Translations under genes and position numbers: made by a program | The notes under the pieces: model-generated | Database searches by the model: none | The model's input: only the letters and a program-made list of their open reading frames with translations | What the model was told of the DNA's origin: nothing | Shown: positions 1-8,575 of the stretch, in pieces | How the letters are laid out: the number at the start of each line of letters is the position of its first letter | Numbering within the stretch: the stretch's first letter is position 1 | DNA from: JAKFDK01 sp036676195 | Lineage (GTDB): Bacteria > Bacillota > Sulfobacillia > Symbiobacteriales > ZC4RG38 | Length of the DNA stretch: 47,852 nucleotides | Reading direction: 5' to 3' | NCBI GenBank assembly: GCA_036676195.1 | Contig: JAKFDK010000105.1 | Coordinates: 1-47,852 of the forward strand

Positions 1-1
1 G

Positions 2-67
2 AGTGCTAGCACATTCATCTCGGCCGTGCTGATTGTCACTGCGGCAATCATCACCGCTATCAGGTAG
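2..67 (+). CDS. C-terminal tail of an upstream membrane protein (partial)
   Basis: The frame is open from the left edge and ends at TAG 65-67. It encodes 21 residues, mostly Ile, Val, Ala and Thr, which look like a final transmembrane helix ending in Arg. A hairpin followed by a T-rich stretch lies about 70 bases downstream and fits the end of this transcript. Nothing in so short a piece identifies the family. Confidence 0.3.
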   Translation, partial: SASTFISAVLIVTAAIITAIR

Positions 68-134
68 CGGCAGGTCAGGTTTTCATAACAGCCGCCGCCG
101 TCTATCATTTGGGACGGCAACTGCGGGCTCCTGG

Positions 135-159
135 GCGCCCTCATTCGGGCGCTCCTTTT
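135..159 (+). terminator. Rho-independent terminator of the upstream gene
   Basis: GCGCCC (135-140) pairs with GGGCGC (147-152) across a 6-nt loop and is followed by TCCTTTTC. It lies between the end of the partial plus-strand gene and the convergent corA. Confidence 0.5.
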
Positions 160-303
160 CATTGTAGACCAAAGCCAACCGTTCCATACACACAATGCAG
201 TAGGGATGAAAGCGCAGCGTCGGAGCTGGCAAGTGTGCCGGCAGCAGCGGGGGTGGCTGGCCCAGGGGCCGGGCCAGGCCGCGGCCGAGGTGGGATATGA
301 AGA

Positions 304-1281
304 CTACCACCACCCGCGGCGGCGGAAGAACCACACAAAGCCCGCGGCCAGGCCGGCCATGCCGGCGGTGGTTCCCCAGAAGGCCACCGGGGAATGCAGG
401 CCGGGGATGGCGTCGAAGTTCATCCCGAAGAACCCGGTGAGCACGGTGAGGGGCATCATGATGGTGGCCATCACCGTCAGCGTTTTCATGACCTCGTTCA
501 TCCGCGTGTTCTGAATCGAGAGGTCGGCGTTGAGCAGGCCGTCGAACAGGGTGTGCAGGTTAGCGACCAGCTCCAGCAGCCGCATGGAGCGGGCGTAGAG
601 ATCATCAAACAGGTACCGGTGCTCCTCGTCCAGGAAGATGAAGTCGCGCTTGGCCAGGGAGGCAATGGCGTCCCGCAGGGGCGCGATCACCCGCCTGACT
701 GCATGTAGATCACGCTTGAAGGCTACCACGCGCTGGATCTGGCTGCGCCGGTCCCGGAAGATCAGGCGCTCCAGCCGGTCATGCTGGTCCTCCAGCCACT
801 CCAGGTGCGGGTAGAAGGAGCTGAGGACGGCATCGCCGATGCTGTACAGGAGCCGGTCCGGCCAGCGGCCTTCCCAGCGCTGTCCGGCGCTGCGGGCACT
901 TGTTTCCCACAGCGCCCGCAGGGTGGGCTGGGGGTTGGCGTGCAGCGTCAGAATAAACTCCCGGCTGCAGAAGATATCGAGTTCCTCGGTGGCAAACGAG
1001 CGGCTCCGCCGGCGCTCACCGGGGCAATCCGCTGCCCGGGCCGGCATGGGGAGCTGGACGAAAAAATAGTCCTCATACTCCCGGACATGCGCCTTGTGAG
1101 CGGGGTCAAGCACCTGCGCCAGCGCCTGCCGGTCGACCTGGAACTCCCGCTTCAGTTCTTCCAGAATCGGCGGGTCCGGCGCTGTAATGTCCAGCCACAG
1201 GTGCCCTCCGGTATGCCGCCATTCCCCCAGAATGACCGCGAGGTCGCCGCTCATCGGCAGAAACTGGGTGGGTGTGATCAT
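304..1281 (-). CDS. corA: CorA-family magnesium/cobalt transporter
   Basis: This inner-membrane divalent cation channel forms pentamers that admit Mg2+ or Co2+. The protein has a long soluble N-terminal domain and two C-terminal membrane helices. The diagnostic GMN motif sits at the end of helix 1 (sequence FGMNFDAI), and helix 2 ends in a basic FFRRRGWW tail. The start at 1281 gives 325 aa, the usual CorA length. An ATG at 1362 (352 aa) is an alternative with a GGGGG run close upstream; the frame is open further still, into the tautomerase gene. The gene follows that tautomerase on the same strand about 110 bases downstream and may be co-transcribed. Family assignment is secure; the start and exact ion are not. 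Confidence 0.9.
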   Translation of the reverse strand: MITPTQFLPMSGDLAVILGEWRHTGGHLWLDITAPDPPILEELKREFQVDRQALAQVLDPAHKAHVREYEDYFFVQLPMPARAADCPGERRRSRSFATEELDIFCSREFILTLHANPQPTLRALWETSARSAGQRWEGRWPDRLLYSIGDAVLSSFYPHLEWLEDQHDRLERLIFRDRRSQIQRVVAFKRDLHAVRRVIAPLRDAIASLAKRDFIFLDEEHRYLFDDLYARSMRLLELVANLHTLFDGLLNADLSIQNTRMNEVMKTLTVMATIMMPLTVLTGFFGMNFDAIPGLHSPVAFWGTTAGMAGLAAGFVWFFRRRGWW

Positions 1282-1390
1282 CAGCCCCTGGAGCACCGGC
1301 GGGATGGGGAAGGGGCCGGGAACATTGAGATGCGTGCCACCTTTGGGACGGTCCACTGCCATTTCCCCCTGTCTGAAACCGGAAGGCGCA

Positions 1391-1741
1391 TCAATCGATG
1401 CCGCCACCCCAGTTTGGACGGTCCGGTTCCTGGATGACGACGAGGATATCACTGCCAGAGAGACCAAGATGTCGACCAACCACCTTGCCCAACTCCTGGA
1501 GCAAGGTCTGTTTTAGATCCGGACTTCTGCCGGGGTACATCAGAATTTCAACGAAGGCAAAACGTTTATCCCTGCGTTCGTGGGTAGAGCGAGCGTGCAC
1601 GGGGGCTCCGTAAACAACAGCGTGCCCCACCTCGGGACGGAGACCGAGCACCTCGGCCAGCCGTGACCTTACGTCCCTCACCAAGTCAGCCTGAATCTCA
1701 ATTGGGACATCGTCTGCAACATGGATCTTGACAAAGGGCAT
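1391..1741 (-). CDS. 4-oxalocrotonate tautomerase/MIF superfamily protein
   Basis: This is a small tautomerase-fold protein of 116 aa. The start at 1741 was chosen because it gives MPFVKIHV, placing the catalytic Pro directly after the initiator Met, as the family requires once Met is removed. AGGAGG lies 10 bases upstream. The C-terminal VIQEPDRPNWGGG resembles the conserved tail of the longer tautomerases, including haloacrylate dehalogenase relatives. The substrate cannot be inferred. It is the first gene of a short minus-strand unit with corA and is divergent from the sigma-54 activator. Confidence 0.85.
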   Translation of the reverse strand: MPFVKIHVADDVPIEIQADLVRDVRSRLAEVLGLRPEVGHAVVYGAPVHARSTHERRDKRFAFVEILMYPGRSPDLKQTLLQELGKVVGRHLGLSGSDILVVIQEPDRPNWGGGID

Positions 1742-2137
1742 ACTGCTGGTTCCTCCTGTCTGCCCCATGTACGCCGAATACGCAGCGCATGGTTTCGGCG
1801 GCGTCTCTATCCGATTCCTCTTTTTCCTCGGAGGGCTCCCCTGACAGGGTTCATATGCTCCGAAGGTGCCGGACGAATTGGCCGATGAGCAGGCGCATCA
1901 CGGTCGTAAGCAGAACGCCCACCGTGGTTGATGTCTGGATCTCCATAATTGAACACATCGCCAATTCCGATAAAGGAGTTAGCGCACTGGGGCCGAACGT
2001 TACTATCCACGAACATGTATGTCGGACGCCGGTGCAGAGGGGGAAGGAGATTCCTGTCTCATCTGCCCCCGGAACCCGGGGACTGAGAGGCATGGCACTG
2101 GACCAGCAACGTATTCGGATAAGGCAGGTGTCGACCC
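1742..2137. other. Divergent intergenic region
   Basis: About 400 bases lie between the divergent tautomerase and sigma-54 activator genes. I see no clear promoter. The only possible coding content is a 35-residue hydrophobic minus-strand ORF (1851-1958) with no good ribosome binding site; I do not call it as a gene. Confidence 0.4.
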
Positions 2138-4060
2138 GTGCCAACGCATCATTCCGGCCTGTCGCTCGCGTGGCCGCCGCCGCCGGAACAGTTGCGCACC
2201 GTGCAGGAGGCCAAGCAGCACTTGATCCTGACGGGGGAGTCACGGGGCGGGGTACGCACCCAAATTGCGCGTTCGTGGCAGCGCAGCCTGCACCACGGGG
2301 TGCAGCCGGGGCTGACCTCGGCTCCCACCTCCCTGCAGGGCAGCGTCCTGGCGGCGGCCCGGTCGGATTACCACCTGCTCCTGGAGGCGGCGCGGCCCCT
2401 GCTGACGGAGTTGGAAACCCTCATCCGGGGTTCAGGTCAGGTGATTCTGCTGTGTGACGCCGCGGCGCGCATCCTGCTGGCTTGCGGCGACCGGGAGGGC
2501 CGCCGGGCCACCGAACCAATCAACCTCGGTCCAGGTGCGAACTGGAGTGAGGCGGCGGCCGGGACGAACGCCATGGGCCTTGCCCTGACCGAGAAGCGGC
2601 CGGTGCTGGTCCTGGCCAACGAGCACTTCTGCAGCGGCTGGGAGCACTGGTCCTGTGCCGCCACGCCCATCCGGGACCCAATTACGGGGGTGCCGGTGGG
2701 CATTCTGGACATCTCGGGTGCGTACCGGGTTCTGAACGAGCACTCCCTGGCCGCCGTAGTGGCTGCCGCACGCGCCATTGAAGGCAGGCTGCAGCAGGCC
2801 CACCTGACGGCCCAGCACCGCCTGTTCGCCACCTTCGCCGATCTGGTAGTCACTTCCGGCGCCGCTGTCCTCGCCATTGACGCCGGCGGGCGCCTGCTGC
2901 GCGCCACCCCCGGTGCCGAGCCGCTGCTGGCAGGCGACCCGCCTGGCCCCGTCCCGGAGTTCGCCTGCCTCCTGGCTGCCGTTCTGGCCAGTGGCCGGAC
3001 GGAGTCGCAACGCCTGTCTGGTGCGGGCGCCCTGTTTGAAGTGACCTGCAAGCCGGTGACCGATCAGGGCGCCCCCGTGGGGGCAATCGCCCTGGTCAGG
3101 CCCTGCCAGGTGCAACCGCCGCCACCGCCGGCCGCCGCGCCCCTGAGTGGCTTTGTGGGCAGCCATCCGGAAATCGTCCGGGTACTGGACCGGGCCGCCA
3201 GGGCCGCCCGCAGCGATGTGACCGTGCTGATCACCGGGGAGACCGGGACCGGCAAGGAGGTGCTGGCCGGCGCCTTGCACGCGGCGAGCAGCCGGGTCCG
3301 GGGGCCGTTTGTGGCGGTGAACTGCGGCGCACTGCCGCCCACCCTGGCCGCCAGTGAACTGTTCGGGTACGATGCCGGGGCGTTCACAGGGGCAGCGCGC
3401 CGGGGCAGTGCCGGCAAGGTGGCGGCAGCGCAGGGAGGCACCCTGTTTCTGGATGAAGTTGGCGAGCTGCCGCCGGATGTCCAGGTGATGCTCCTGCGGC
3501 TGCTGCAGGAGAAAGAGGTGGTGCGGGTCGGCGGCCAGCGGCCGGCCGTGGTGGACGTGCGCGTGATCGCCGCGACCAACCGGGACCTGGAGGCGATGGT
3601 GGCAGCCGGCCAGTTCCGTGCCGACCTGTATTACCGGCTGAACGTGGTGCGGCTGCACCTGCCGCCCCTGCGGGAGCGGCGAGACGATATCCCCCTGCTG
3701 GTGCGGCACGCCCTGGCTCTGGAAGGGGAGCCTCACCACCCGGTACCGCCGGAGGTATTGGCCCGGCTGCATGCCTACGACTGGCCGGGCAACGTGCGGG
3801 AACTGTTCAACCTGGTACGGCAGGCCCTGGTCATGGCGGAGCCTCTGGACGCCCAGTGGCCGGCCTCCCGGCTGCCGATCCCGCTGGCGGTATCGGCACC
3901 GGCGCCGTCCCCGGACCCGGAGCGGGAGGCGGTTCTGGCCGCCCTGACGCAGACCGGGGGCAACGTGGCCGCCGCCGCCCGCCGCCTGGGGGTCGGGCGC
4001 AGCACCCTGTACCGGAAGATCCATGAACTGGGTATCTGCCTGGAGCGTCAGGCCCGCTGA
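2138..4060 (+). CDS. Sigma-54-dependent transcriptional activator, AcoR-like
   Basis: This is an enhancer-binding protein of 640 aa. The N-terminal region (about 38-330) has the SWQRS pattern seen at the front of AcoR-type proteins, followed by a GAF-like sensor and a second sensor segment. The AAA+ domain (about 345-575) carries Walker A GETGTGKE near 366, the sigma-54 contact loop GAFTGA near 415, Walker B LFLDEVGEL, and the R-finger region RADLYYRLNV. The C-terminus is a Fis-type helix-turn-helix (about 600-638, NVAAAARRLGVGRSTLYRKI). The GTG at 2138 is chosen; starts at 2192-2222 are possible. A perfect -24/-12 promoter lies 130 bases downstream, ahead of the cox operon, so this protein very likely switches that operon on when its GAF domain binds a ligand. 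Confidence 0.93.
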   Translation: MPTHHSGLSLAWPPPPEQLRTVQEAKQHLILTGESRGGVRTQIARSWQRSLHHGVQPGLTSAPTSLQGSVLAAARSDYHLLLEAARPLLTELETLIRGSGQVILLCDAAARILLACGDREGRRATEPINLGPGANWSEAAAGTNAMGLALTEKRPVLVLANEHFCSGWEHWSCAATPIRDPITGVPVGILDISGAYRVLNEHSLAAVVAAARAIEGRLQQAHLTAQHRLFATFADLVVTSGAAVLAIDAGGRLLRATPGAEPLLAGDPPGPVPEFACLLAAVLASGRTESQRLSGAGALFEVTCKPVTDQGAPVGAIALVRPCQVQPPPPPAAAPLSGFVGSHPEIVRVLDRAARAARSDVTVLITGETGTGKEVLAGALHAASSRVRGPFVAVNCGALPPTLAASELFGYDAGAFTGAARRGSAGKVAAAQGGTLFLDEVGELPPDVQVMLLRLLQEKEVVRVGGQRPAVVDVRVIAATNRDLEAMVAAGQFRADLYYRLNVVRLHLPPLRERRDDIPLLVRHALALEGEPHHPVPPEVLARLHAYDWPGNVRELFNLVRQALVMAEPLDAQWPASRLPIPLAVSAPAPSPDPEREAVLAALTQTGGNVAAAARRLGVGRSTLYRKIHELGICLERQAR

Positions 4061-4120
4061 GACAGTTTTCCCAGACACCTGCACCAACCTGAAACACTTG
4101 TCTCTCTGACCGCGCAGAAC

Positions 4121-4147
4121 GGCCCGGCGCCATGATGGCGCCGGGCC
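4121..4147 (+). terminator. Strong hairpin after the activator gene
   Basis: A perfect 12-bp stem (4121-4132 with 4136-4147) closes a 3-nt loop. No T-run follows, so it may act as a barrier or mRNA 3' end rather than a classical terminator. It separates the activator from the sigma-54 promoter. Confidence 0.55.
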
Positions 4148-4190
4148 TCTCCGCGTGCGGGTGCCGGGGGATGGGCAGGCAAGGTGAGAG

Positions 4191-4207
4191 TTGGCACAGG
4201 TCTTGCT
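4191..4207 (+). promoter_or_regulatory. Sigma-54 (-24/-12) promoter of the cox operon
   Basis: TTGGCACAGGTCTTGCT matches the RpoN consensus TTGGCAC-N5-TTGCT exactly. The invariant GG (4193-4194) and GC (4205-4206) have the required spacing. The predicted transcript start is near 4217-4219, about 85 bases before the coxS start. The gene immediately upstream encodes a GAFTGA-bearing activator. A possible upstream activator site is GAGACA (4060-4065) with TGTCTC (4099-4104); that part is weak. Confidence 0.88.
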
Positions 4208-4301
4208 CAATTCATACGATGCCGGCATGAGCAACGGGGCGGAAGGTGTCACCGGCCGTACGGACATGAAGCAGATCACAAAAGAGGAGGCGGATGACGC
4301 G

Positions 4302-4787
4302 GTGAGGGTATGCATGACGGTCAACGGAGCCCGACACGAGCGGGACGTTGAGCCACGGTTGCTCCTGGTCCATTTCCTGCGGGACATGCTGGGACTGACC
4401 GGCACCCACGTGGGCTGTGAAACATCGAATTGCGGCGCCTGTACGGTATTGCTGGACGGTGAGGCGGTCAAGTCCTGCACCATCCTCGCGGTTCAGGCCG
4501 ACGGCAGCGAGGTTCTCACCGTTGAGGGCCTGGCCCAGGGGGATCAGTTGCACCCGGTGCAGGCGGCCTTCTGGGAAAAACATGGCCTGCAGTGCGGGTT
4601 CTGTACCCCCGGCATGCTGATGAGCTCGATCCAACTGCTGCAGCGCAACCCGAACCCGTCGGACGGCGAAATCCGGCACGGCCTGGAGGGCAACCTTTGC
4701 CGCTGCACGGGTTATGAGAATATCGTGCGCTCCGTACGCCTGGCCGCTGAGCGGCTGGGCACCGAGCGGGCGGAAAGGGGGGCGTGA
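4302..4787 (+). CDS. coxS: Molybdenum hydroxylase small [2Fe-2S] subunit (CoxS type)
   Basis: This electron-transfer subunit of a xanthine-dehydrogenase-family enzyme has 161 aa. The plant-type ferredoxin cluster ligands are Cys39, 44, 47 and 59 (CETSNCGAC). The second-cluster ligands are Cys98, 101, 133 and 135 (CGFC, CRC). The GTG start at 4302 gives MRVCMTVNG, the typical family N-terminus, with AGGAGG 11 bases upstream. Earlier ATG codons in frame give an atypical extension. It is first in a coxS-L-M-G operon under the sigma-54 promoter and its stop lies just before the coxL start. Confidence 0.93.
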   Translation: MRVCMTVNGARHERDVEPRLLLVHFLRDMLGLTGTHVGCETSNCGACTVLLDGEAVKSCTILAVQADGSEVLTVEGLAQGDQLHPVQAAFWEKHGLQCGFCTPGMLMSSIQLLQRNPNPSDGEIRHGLEGNLCRCTGYENIVRSVRLAAERLGTERAERGA

Positions 4788-4789
4788 GC

Positions 4790-7147
4790 ATGTCCGCACA
4801 GGGAATTGGCGTGGCGCTGAAGCGCAAGGAGGACCCCCGGCTGCTCACGGGCAGCGCCACCTATACCGACGATCTCCAGCTTCCGGGGATGCTCTATGTC
4901 CACTTCGTGCGCAGCCCTTATGCCCACGCCCGGATCACCGGCATCGACAAGAGCGCGGCGCTGGCGATGCCAGGTGTGGTGGGTGTCTACACCTATGCCG
5001 ATCTTCAACACTGCTTCAAGGCCCCACTGCCCTGCGCCTGGGGAGCCTATCCCAAGTTGAAGAACCCGGCGCACTGGCCGCTGGCGCCCGGGGTGGTCCG
5101 CTATGTGGGCAACCCGGTGGCGGCAGTGGTGGCCGAGACCCGCCATGCAGCGCGGGATGCCGCCGACCAGGTGGTGGTGGACTACGAGCCGCTGCCGGCG
5201 GTGGTGGAAACGGCGGCCGCCCTGCAGGCGGATTCGCCGCGGGTGCATGCCGACCTGGCCGATAACGTTTCCTTTACCTTTGACTATGCCTCGCCGGGCG
5301 TGGCGGCGGCCTTCACGGAGGCCGAGGTGGTGGTGCGCCGGCGCCTGTGGCAGCAGCGGCTGGTGGCCAACGCGATGGAGCCGCGGGCCGTGGTGGCCGA
5401 GTGGCGCCGCCACAGTGGCGAACTGACCATGTGGAGTTCCACCCAGATTCCGCACCTGTTGAAGATCTTCACTTCAGCGCTGCTGGGGCTGCCCGAGCAG
5501 CAGGTGCGGGTGGTGGCGCCGGAAGTGGGCGGCGGCTTCGGGTCCAAGCTGCAGGTCTATGGCGAGGAAATCGTGACCTGCGTCCTGGCCATGGTGACCG
5601 GGCGCCCGGTGAAGTGGACCATGCTGCGCCAGGAGGAGTTCACCGCTACCCATCACGGCCGCGAGGGCTATATGGATGTGGAGTTCGCCGCCCGGCGGGA
5701 CGGCACCCTGACCGGCATCCGGGTGAACTGGGTCGCCGACATGGGCGCCTACAACCTGATCAACGGCCCCTTCGTGCCGATCCTCGGCTTCCTGGTGCTC
5801 CCCGGCCCTTACCGAAATCAGGAACTGGACGTGCACATCGCCGGCGTCTTCACCAACAAGACCCCGACCGACGCCTACCGCGGCGCCGGGCGGCCCGAGG
5901 CGACCTACATGCTGGAGCGGATGATGGACCTGTTGGCGGCCGAACTCGGTCTTGACCCGATCGAGGTCAGGCGCCGCAACCTCATCCAGCCGGAGCAGTT
6001 CCCGTTCACCTCGGCCACCGGCCTGACCTACGACAGCGGCGACTATCAGGCGGCGCTGGACAAGGCGCTGGCGGCGGTGGACTACGAGGGCTGGCGGCGG
6101 GAGCAGGCGGCCCGGCGGCAAGCCGGTGAGCGCCCGATCGGCATCGGCATCAGTACCTACATTGAGGCCTGCGGTCTGGCGCCGGCGGGAGCCACGTCGG
6201 GCAGCGCCTACGGCGCTCACCTGTATGAATCGGCGCAGGTGCGGGTCCACCATACCGGCAAGGTGACCGTGTTTACCGGTTCTTCCTCGCACGGCCAGGG
6301 GCACGAGACTGCCTGGGCGCAGATAGCGGCCGACCGGCTGGGCATTGGGGTGAGCGACGTGGACGTGGTCCACGGCGACACCGCTCAGGGCCCGCTGGGC
6401 CTGGGCACTTACGGCAGCCGCAGCCTGGTGGTGGGCGGCACTGCTCTGGTCAAGGCGCTGGAGCGGGTGAAGGACAAGGCGGCGCTGATCGCCGCCTACA
6501 AGCTGGAGTGCGCTCAGGAAGACCTGGAGTTTGCGGGCGGCCAGGTGTACGTGAAGAACAGCCCGGACCGGGCGGTCGCCTTTGCCGATATCGCTGCGGC
6601 GGCCAATCTGGGCGCTCACGCCGGCGTGCCGGCCGGTATGGAGCCCGGACTGGAGGCCACTGCCTTCTTCAGCCCGGAGAATTTCAGCTACCCCGGCGGC
6701 ACCCACATCTGTATCACCGAGGTGGACCCTGACACCGGCAAGGTGACGATCCTCAACTACGTGGCCGTTGACGACTGCGGCGTGGTCATTAACCCGCTCA
6801 TTGCCGAAGGCCAGGTGCACGGCGGTGTGGCGCAGGGGATCGCCCAGGCGCTGTTCGAGGAACTGCGCTACAGCGCTGACGGCCAGCCCCTGGGTGCCTC
6901 CCTGATGGAGTACGCGGTGCCCACCGCCGCGGACCTGCCGGGCTTCCAGACCTATTTCACCTGCACGCGGGCGACCTCGAACCCGCTGGGGTCCAAGGGG
7001 ATCGGCGAGGCGGGGACGATTGCCTCCACCCCGGCGGTGGTCAACGCCGTCGTTGACGCCATTGGGTACCTGGGGGTCAGGCACATTGACATGCCGCTGA
7101 CGCCGCCACGGGTGTGGCAGGCCATTCAGCAGGCGCAGGGAGAGTGA
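4790..7147 (+). CDS. coxL: Molybdenum hydroxylase large subunit (form II CoxL-like)
   Basis: This is the catalytic subunit that binds molybdenum-molybdopterin cytosine dinucleotide, about 785 aa. The active-site loop reads AYRGAGR (about residues 361-367). True aerobic CO dehydrogenases (form I) have AYXCSFR, so this is a form II enzyme whose substrate is unproven and may be a carbonyl or N-heterocyclic compound. Other family marks include GGGFGSK, GQGHETAWAQI and a C-terminal GIGEAGTIAST. ATG 4790 is preferred for spacing from the GGGGGG run; GTG 4784, which overlaps the coxS stop as GTGA, is the alternative. CoxM and CoxG follow directly. Confidence 0.93.
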   Translation: MSAQGIGVALKRKEDPRLLTGSATYTDDLQLPGMLYVHFVRSPYAHARITGIDKSAALAMPGVVGVYTYADLQHCFKAPLPCAWGAYPKLKNPAHWPLAPGVVRYVGNPVAAVVAETRHAARDAADQVVVDYEPLPAVVETAAALQADSPRVHADLADNVSFTFDYASPGVAAAFTEAEVVVRRRLWQQRLVANAMEPRAVVAEWRRHSGELTMWSSTQIPHLLKIFTSALLGLPEQQVRVVAPEVGGGFGSKLQVYGEEIVTCVLAMVTGRPVKWTMLRQEEFTATHHGREGYMDVEFAARRDGTLTGIRVNWVADMGAYNLINGPFVPILGFLVLPGPYRNQELDVHIAGVFTNKTPTDAYRGAGRPEATYMLERMMDLLAAELGLDPIEVRRRNLIQPEQFPFTSATGLTYDSGDYQAALDKALAAVDYEGWRREQAARRQAGERPIGIGISTYIEACGLAPAGATSGSAYGAHLYESAQVRVHHTGKVTVFTGSSSHGQGHETAWAQIAADRLGIGVSDVDVVHGDTAQGPLGLGTYGSRSLVVGGTALVKALERVKDKAALIAAYKLECAQEDLEFAGGQVYVKNSPDRAVAFADIAAAANLGAHAGVPAGMEPGLEATAFFSPENFSYPGGTHICITEVDPDTGKVTILNYVAVDDCGVVINPLIAEGQVHGGVAQGIAQALFEELRYSADGQPLGASLMEYAVPTAADLPGFQTYFTCTRATSNPLGSKGIGEAGTIASTPAVVNAVVDAIGYLGVRHIDMPLTPPRVWQAIQQAQGE

Positions 7148-7151
7148 TGAG

Positions 7152-8018
7152 ATGTTTCCGGCAGCCTTCGACTACCACGCGCCCCAGTCCCTCGGGGAGG
7201 CATTGACCCTGCTGGCGGCCAATGCCGATGCCAAGCTGATCGCCGGTGGTCACAGCCTCCTCCCGGCCATGAAGCTGCGCCTGGCCCAGCCGGCGGCGCT
7301 GATCGACATCAACCGCATCAAGGACCTGGCGTATATCCGGCCTGAGGGCGACGAGATCGCCATTGGCGCCCTGACCACCCATCATGCCATTGCGACCTCT
7401 GACCTGCTGAGCCGGCAAGCCACTGCCCTGGCCGAGGCGGCACAGGTGCTGGCCGACGTACAGGTACGCAATCGCGGTACCATCGGCGGAGCGCTGGCCC
7501 ACGCCGACCCGGCGGCCGACTACCCTGCCGCCGTCCTGGCCCTGGACGCTGCCTTCGTGGTCGCTTCCCCGCAGGGCCGGCGCCGGGTGGCGGCGGCCGA
7601 CTGGTTCACCGGCCCCTTCTTCACGGCCCTGCAGCCGGGGGAAATCCTGGTGGAGGTGCGCATCCCGGCCCGGCAAAGCGGCCAGGCCGGCACCTATCGC
7701 AAGTTCGTGCGCCGGGTCTGCGACTACGCCATCGTCGGCGTGGCCGTGCGGCTGGCGGCCGATGCGACCGGCTGCTGCACCGACGCCCGCGTGGCCCTGA
7801 CTGGCACCGGCGATGTGGCTTACCGGGCTACTGCCACTGAGGCGGCCCTGGTCGGGCAGCCCCTGAAGCGGGCGGTGATCCGCGCCGCGGCGCAGCAGGC
7901 GGTAGCCGGGGTTCAGGTGGCTGAAGACGCCTATGTGCCGGCCGCTTACCGGGCCAACCTGGCCAGGGTGGAGACCGAGCGTGCCATCGCTGCCGCCGCC
8001 GCCCGCCTTGGGGCTTGA
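7152..8018 (+). CDS. coxM: Molybdenum hydroxylase FAD-binding medium subunit (CoxM type)
   Basis: This 288-aa flavin subunit passes electrons from the iron-sulfur subunit to an acceptor. The FAD-binding segments are AGGHSLLP (31-38) and RNRGTIGG (106-113), followed by the ADPAADYPA segment typical of the PCMH-type fold. The C-terminal CO-dehydrogenase flavoprotein domain is complete. ATG 7152 lies four bases after the coxL stop with GGGAGAG upstream, so the two are translationally linked. The S-L-M order differs from the M-S-L order of classical carboxydotrophic cox operons. Confidence 0.93.
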   Translation: MFPAAFDYHAPQSLGEALTLLAANADAKLIAGGHSLLPAMKLRLAQPAALIDINRIKDLAYIRPEGDEIAIGALTTHHAIATSDLLSRQATALAEAAQVLADVQVRNRGTIGGALAHADPAADYPAAVLALDAAFVVASPQGRRRVAAADWFTGPFFTALQPGEILVEVRIPARQSGQAGTYRKFVRRVCDYAIVGVAVRLAADATGCCTDARVALTGTGDVAYRATATEAALVGQPLKRAVIRAAAQQAVAGVQVAEDAYVPAAYRANLARVETERAIAAAAARLGA

Positions 8019-8048
8019 GCATACCTGAACGGGAAGTGGGAGAAAACG

Positions 8049-8501
8049 ATGCACTTTGAAGGGGACTGCCTGCTGACCGCCCAACCGCCACAGGTCTGGG
8101 CGGCACTGAACCACACCGGTTGCCTGCAGCGGGCTACGCCGGGGCTGCGTGAGATGCAGAGCACGGGCCCGGACCAATACGCGGTGGTCATGGAGGCGGG
8201 GGTGGGCGGCATCAAGGGCCGCTTCACCGGCAGCCTCGCCATGGCGGACAAGCACCCGCCCCATGCCTGCCGCCTGCTTATCAAAGGCCGGGGCGCCCCT
8301 GGGCATGTCAGCGCCGACGTATCCATTGACCTGAAGCCTGACGACGGCGGCGGCACGCGGGCCTCCTACCGGGGCGAGGCCCAGGTGGGAGGCGTGCTGG
8401 CCGCGATGGGGGGGCGGGTGCTGGGCGGAGTGGTCCGCATGACCATGGCGCAGTTTTTTGCGGCCATTGATCAGGAGTCGGGCACCCTGGCCGCTCCCTG
8501 A
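8049..8501 (+). CDS. coxG: CoxG-family SRPBCC protein
   Basis: This 150-aa START/SRPBCC-fold protein begins MHFEGDCLLTAQPPQVWAAL, the usual CoxG opening, and ends in the Gly/Met-rich helix typical of the family. CoxG members recruit or mature molybdenum hydroxylases, in some cases by lipid binding at the membrane. A GGGAG site precedes the ATG. It is last in the cox operon and is followed by a perfect hairpin terminator. No CoxD/E/F-type maturation genes are seen here, so copper/sulfur insertion, if any, would be encoded elsewhere. Confidence 0.85.
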   Translation: MHFEGDCLLTAQPPQVWAALNHTGCLQRATPGLREMQSTGPDQYAVVMEAGVGGIKGRFTGSLAMADKHPPHACRLLIKGRGAPGHVSADVSIDLKPDDGGGTRASYRGEAQVGGVLAAMGGRVLGGVVRMTMAQFFAAIDQESGTLAAP

Positions 8502-8540
8502 CCCTGCTCTGTGATGGGTCGTCGCTCCCAGACCGAGGCG

Positions 8541-8575
8541 AACGGGCACCAGGTTAGCCTGGTGCCCGTTTTTCC
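8541..8575 (+). terminator. Terminator of the cox operon, shared with the convergent regulator
   Basis: A perfect 13-bp stem (8541-8553 with 8558-8570) closes a TTAG loop and is followed by TTT. The convergent minus-strand regulator reading frame ends with its TAA (8554-8556) inside this loop, so the hairpin probably serves both transcripts. Confidence 0.88.

Noticed and set aside
2432..4483. A 683-codon minus-strand frame opposite the sigma-54 activator
   Set aside because: Low-complexity translation with no motifs; the plus strand holds a full set of AAA+ motifs. Long mirror frames are common at this GC content.
5474..7084. A 536-codon minus-strand frame opposite coxL
   Set aside because: Same reason: a mirror frame of a clear molybdenum hydroxylase gene.
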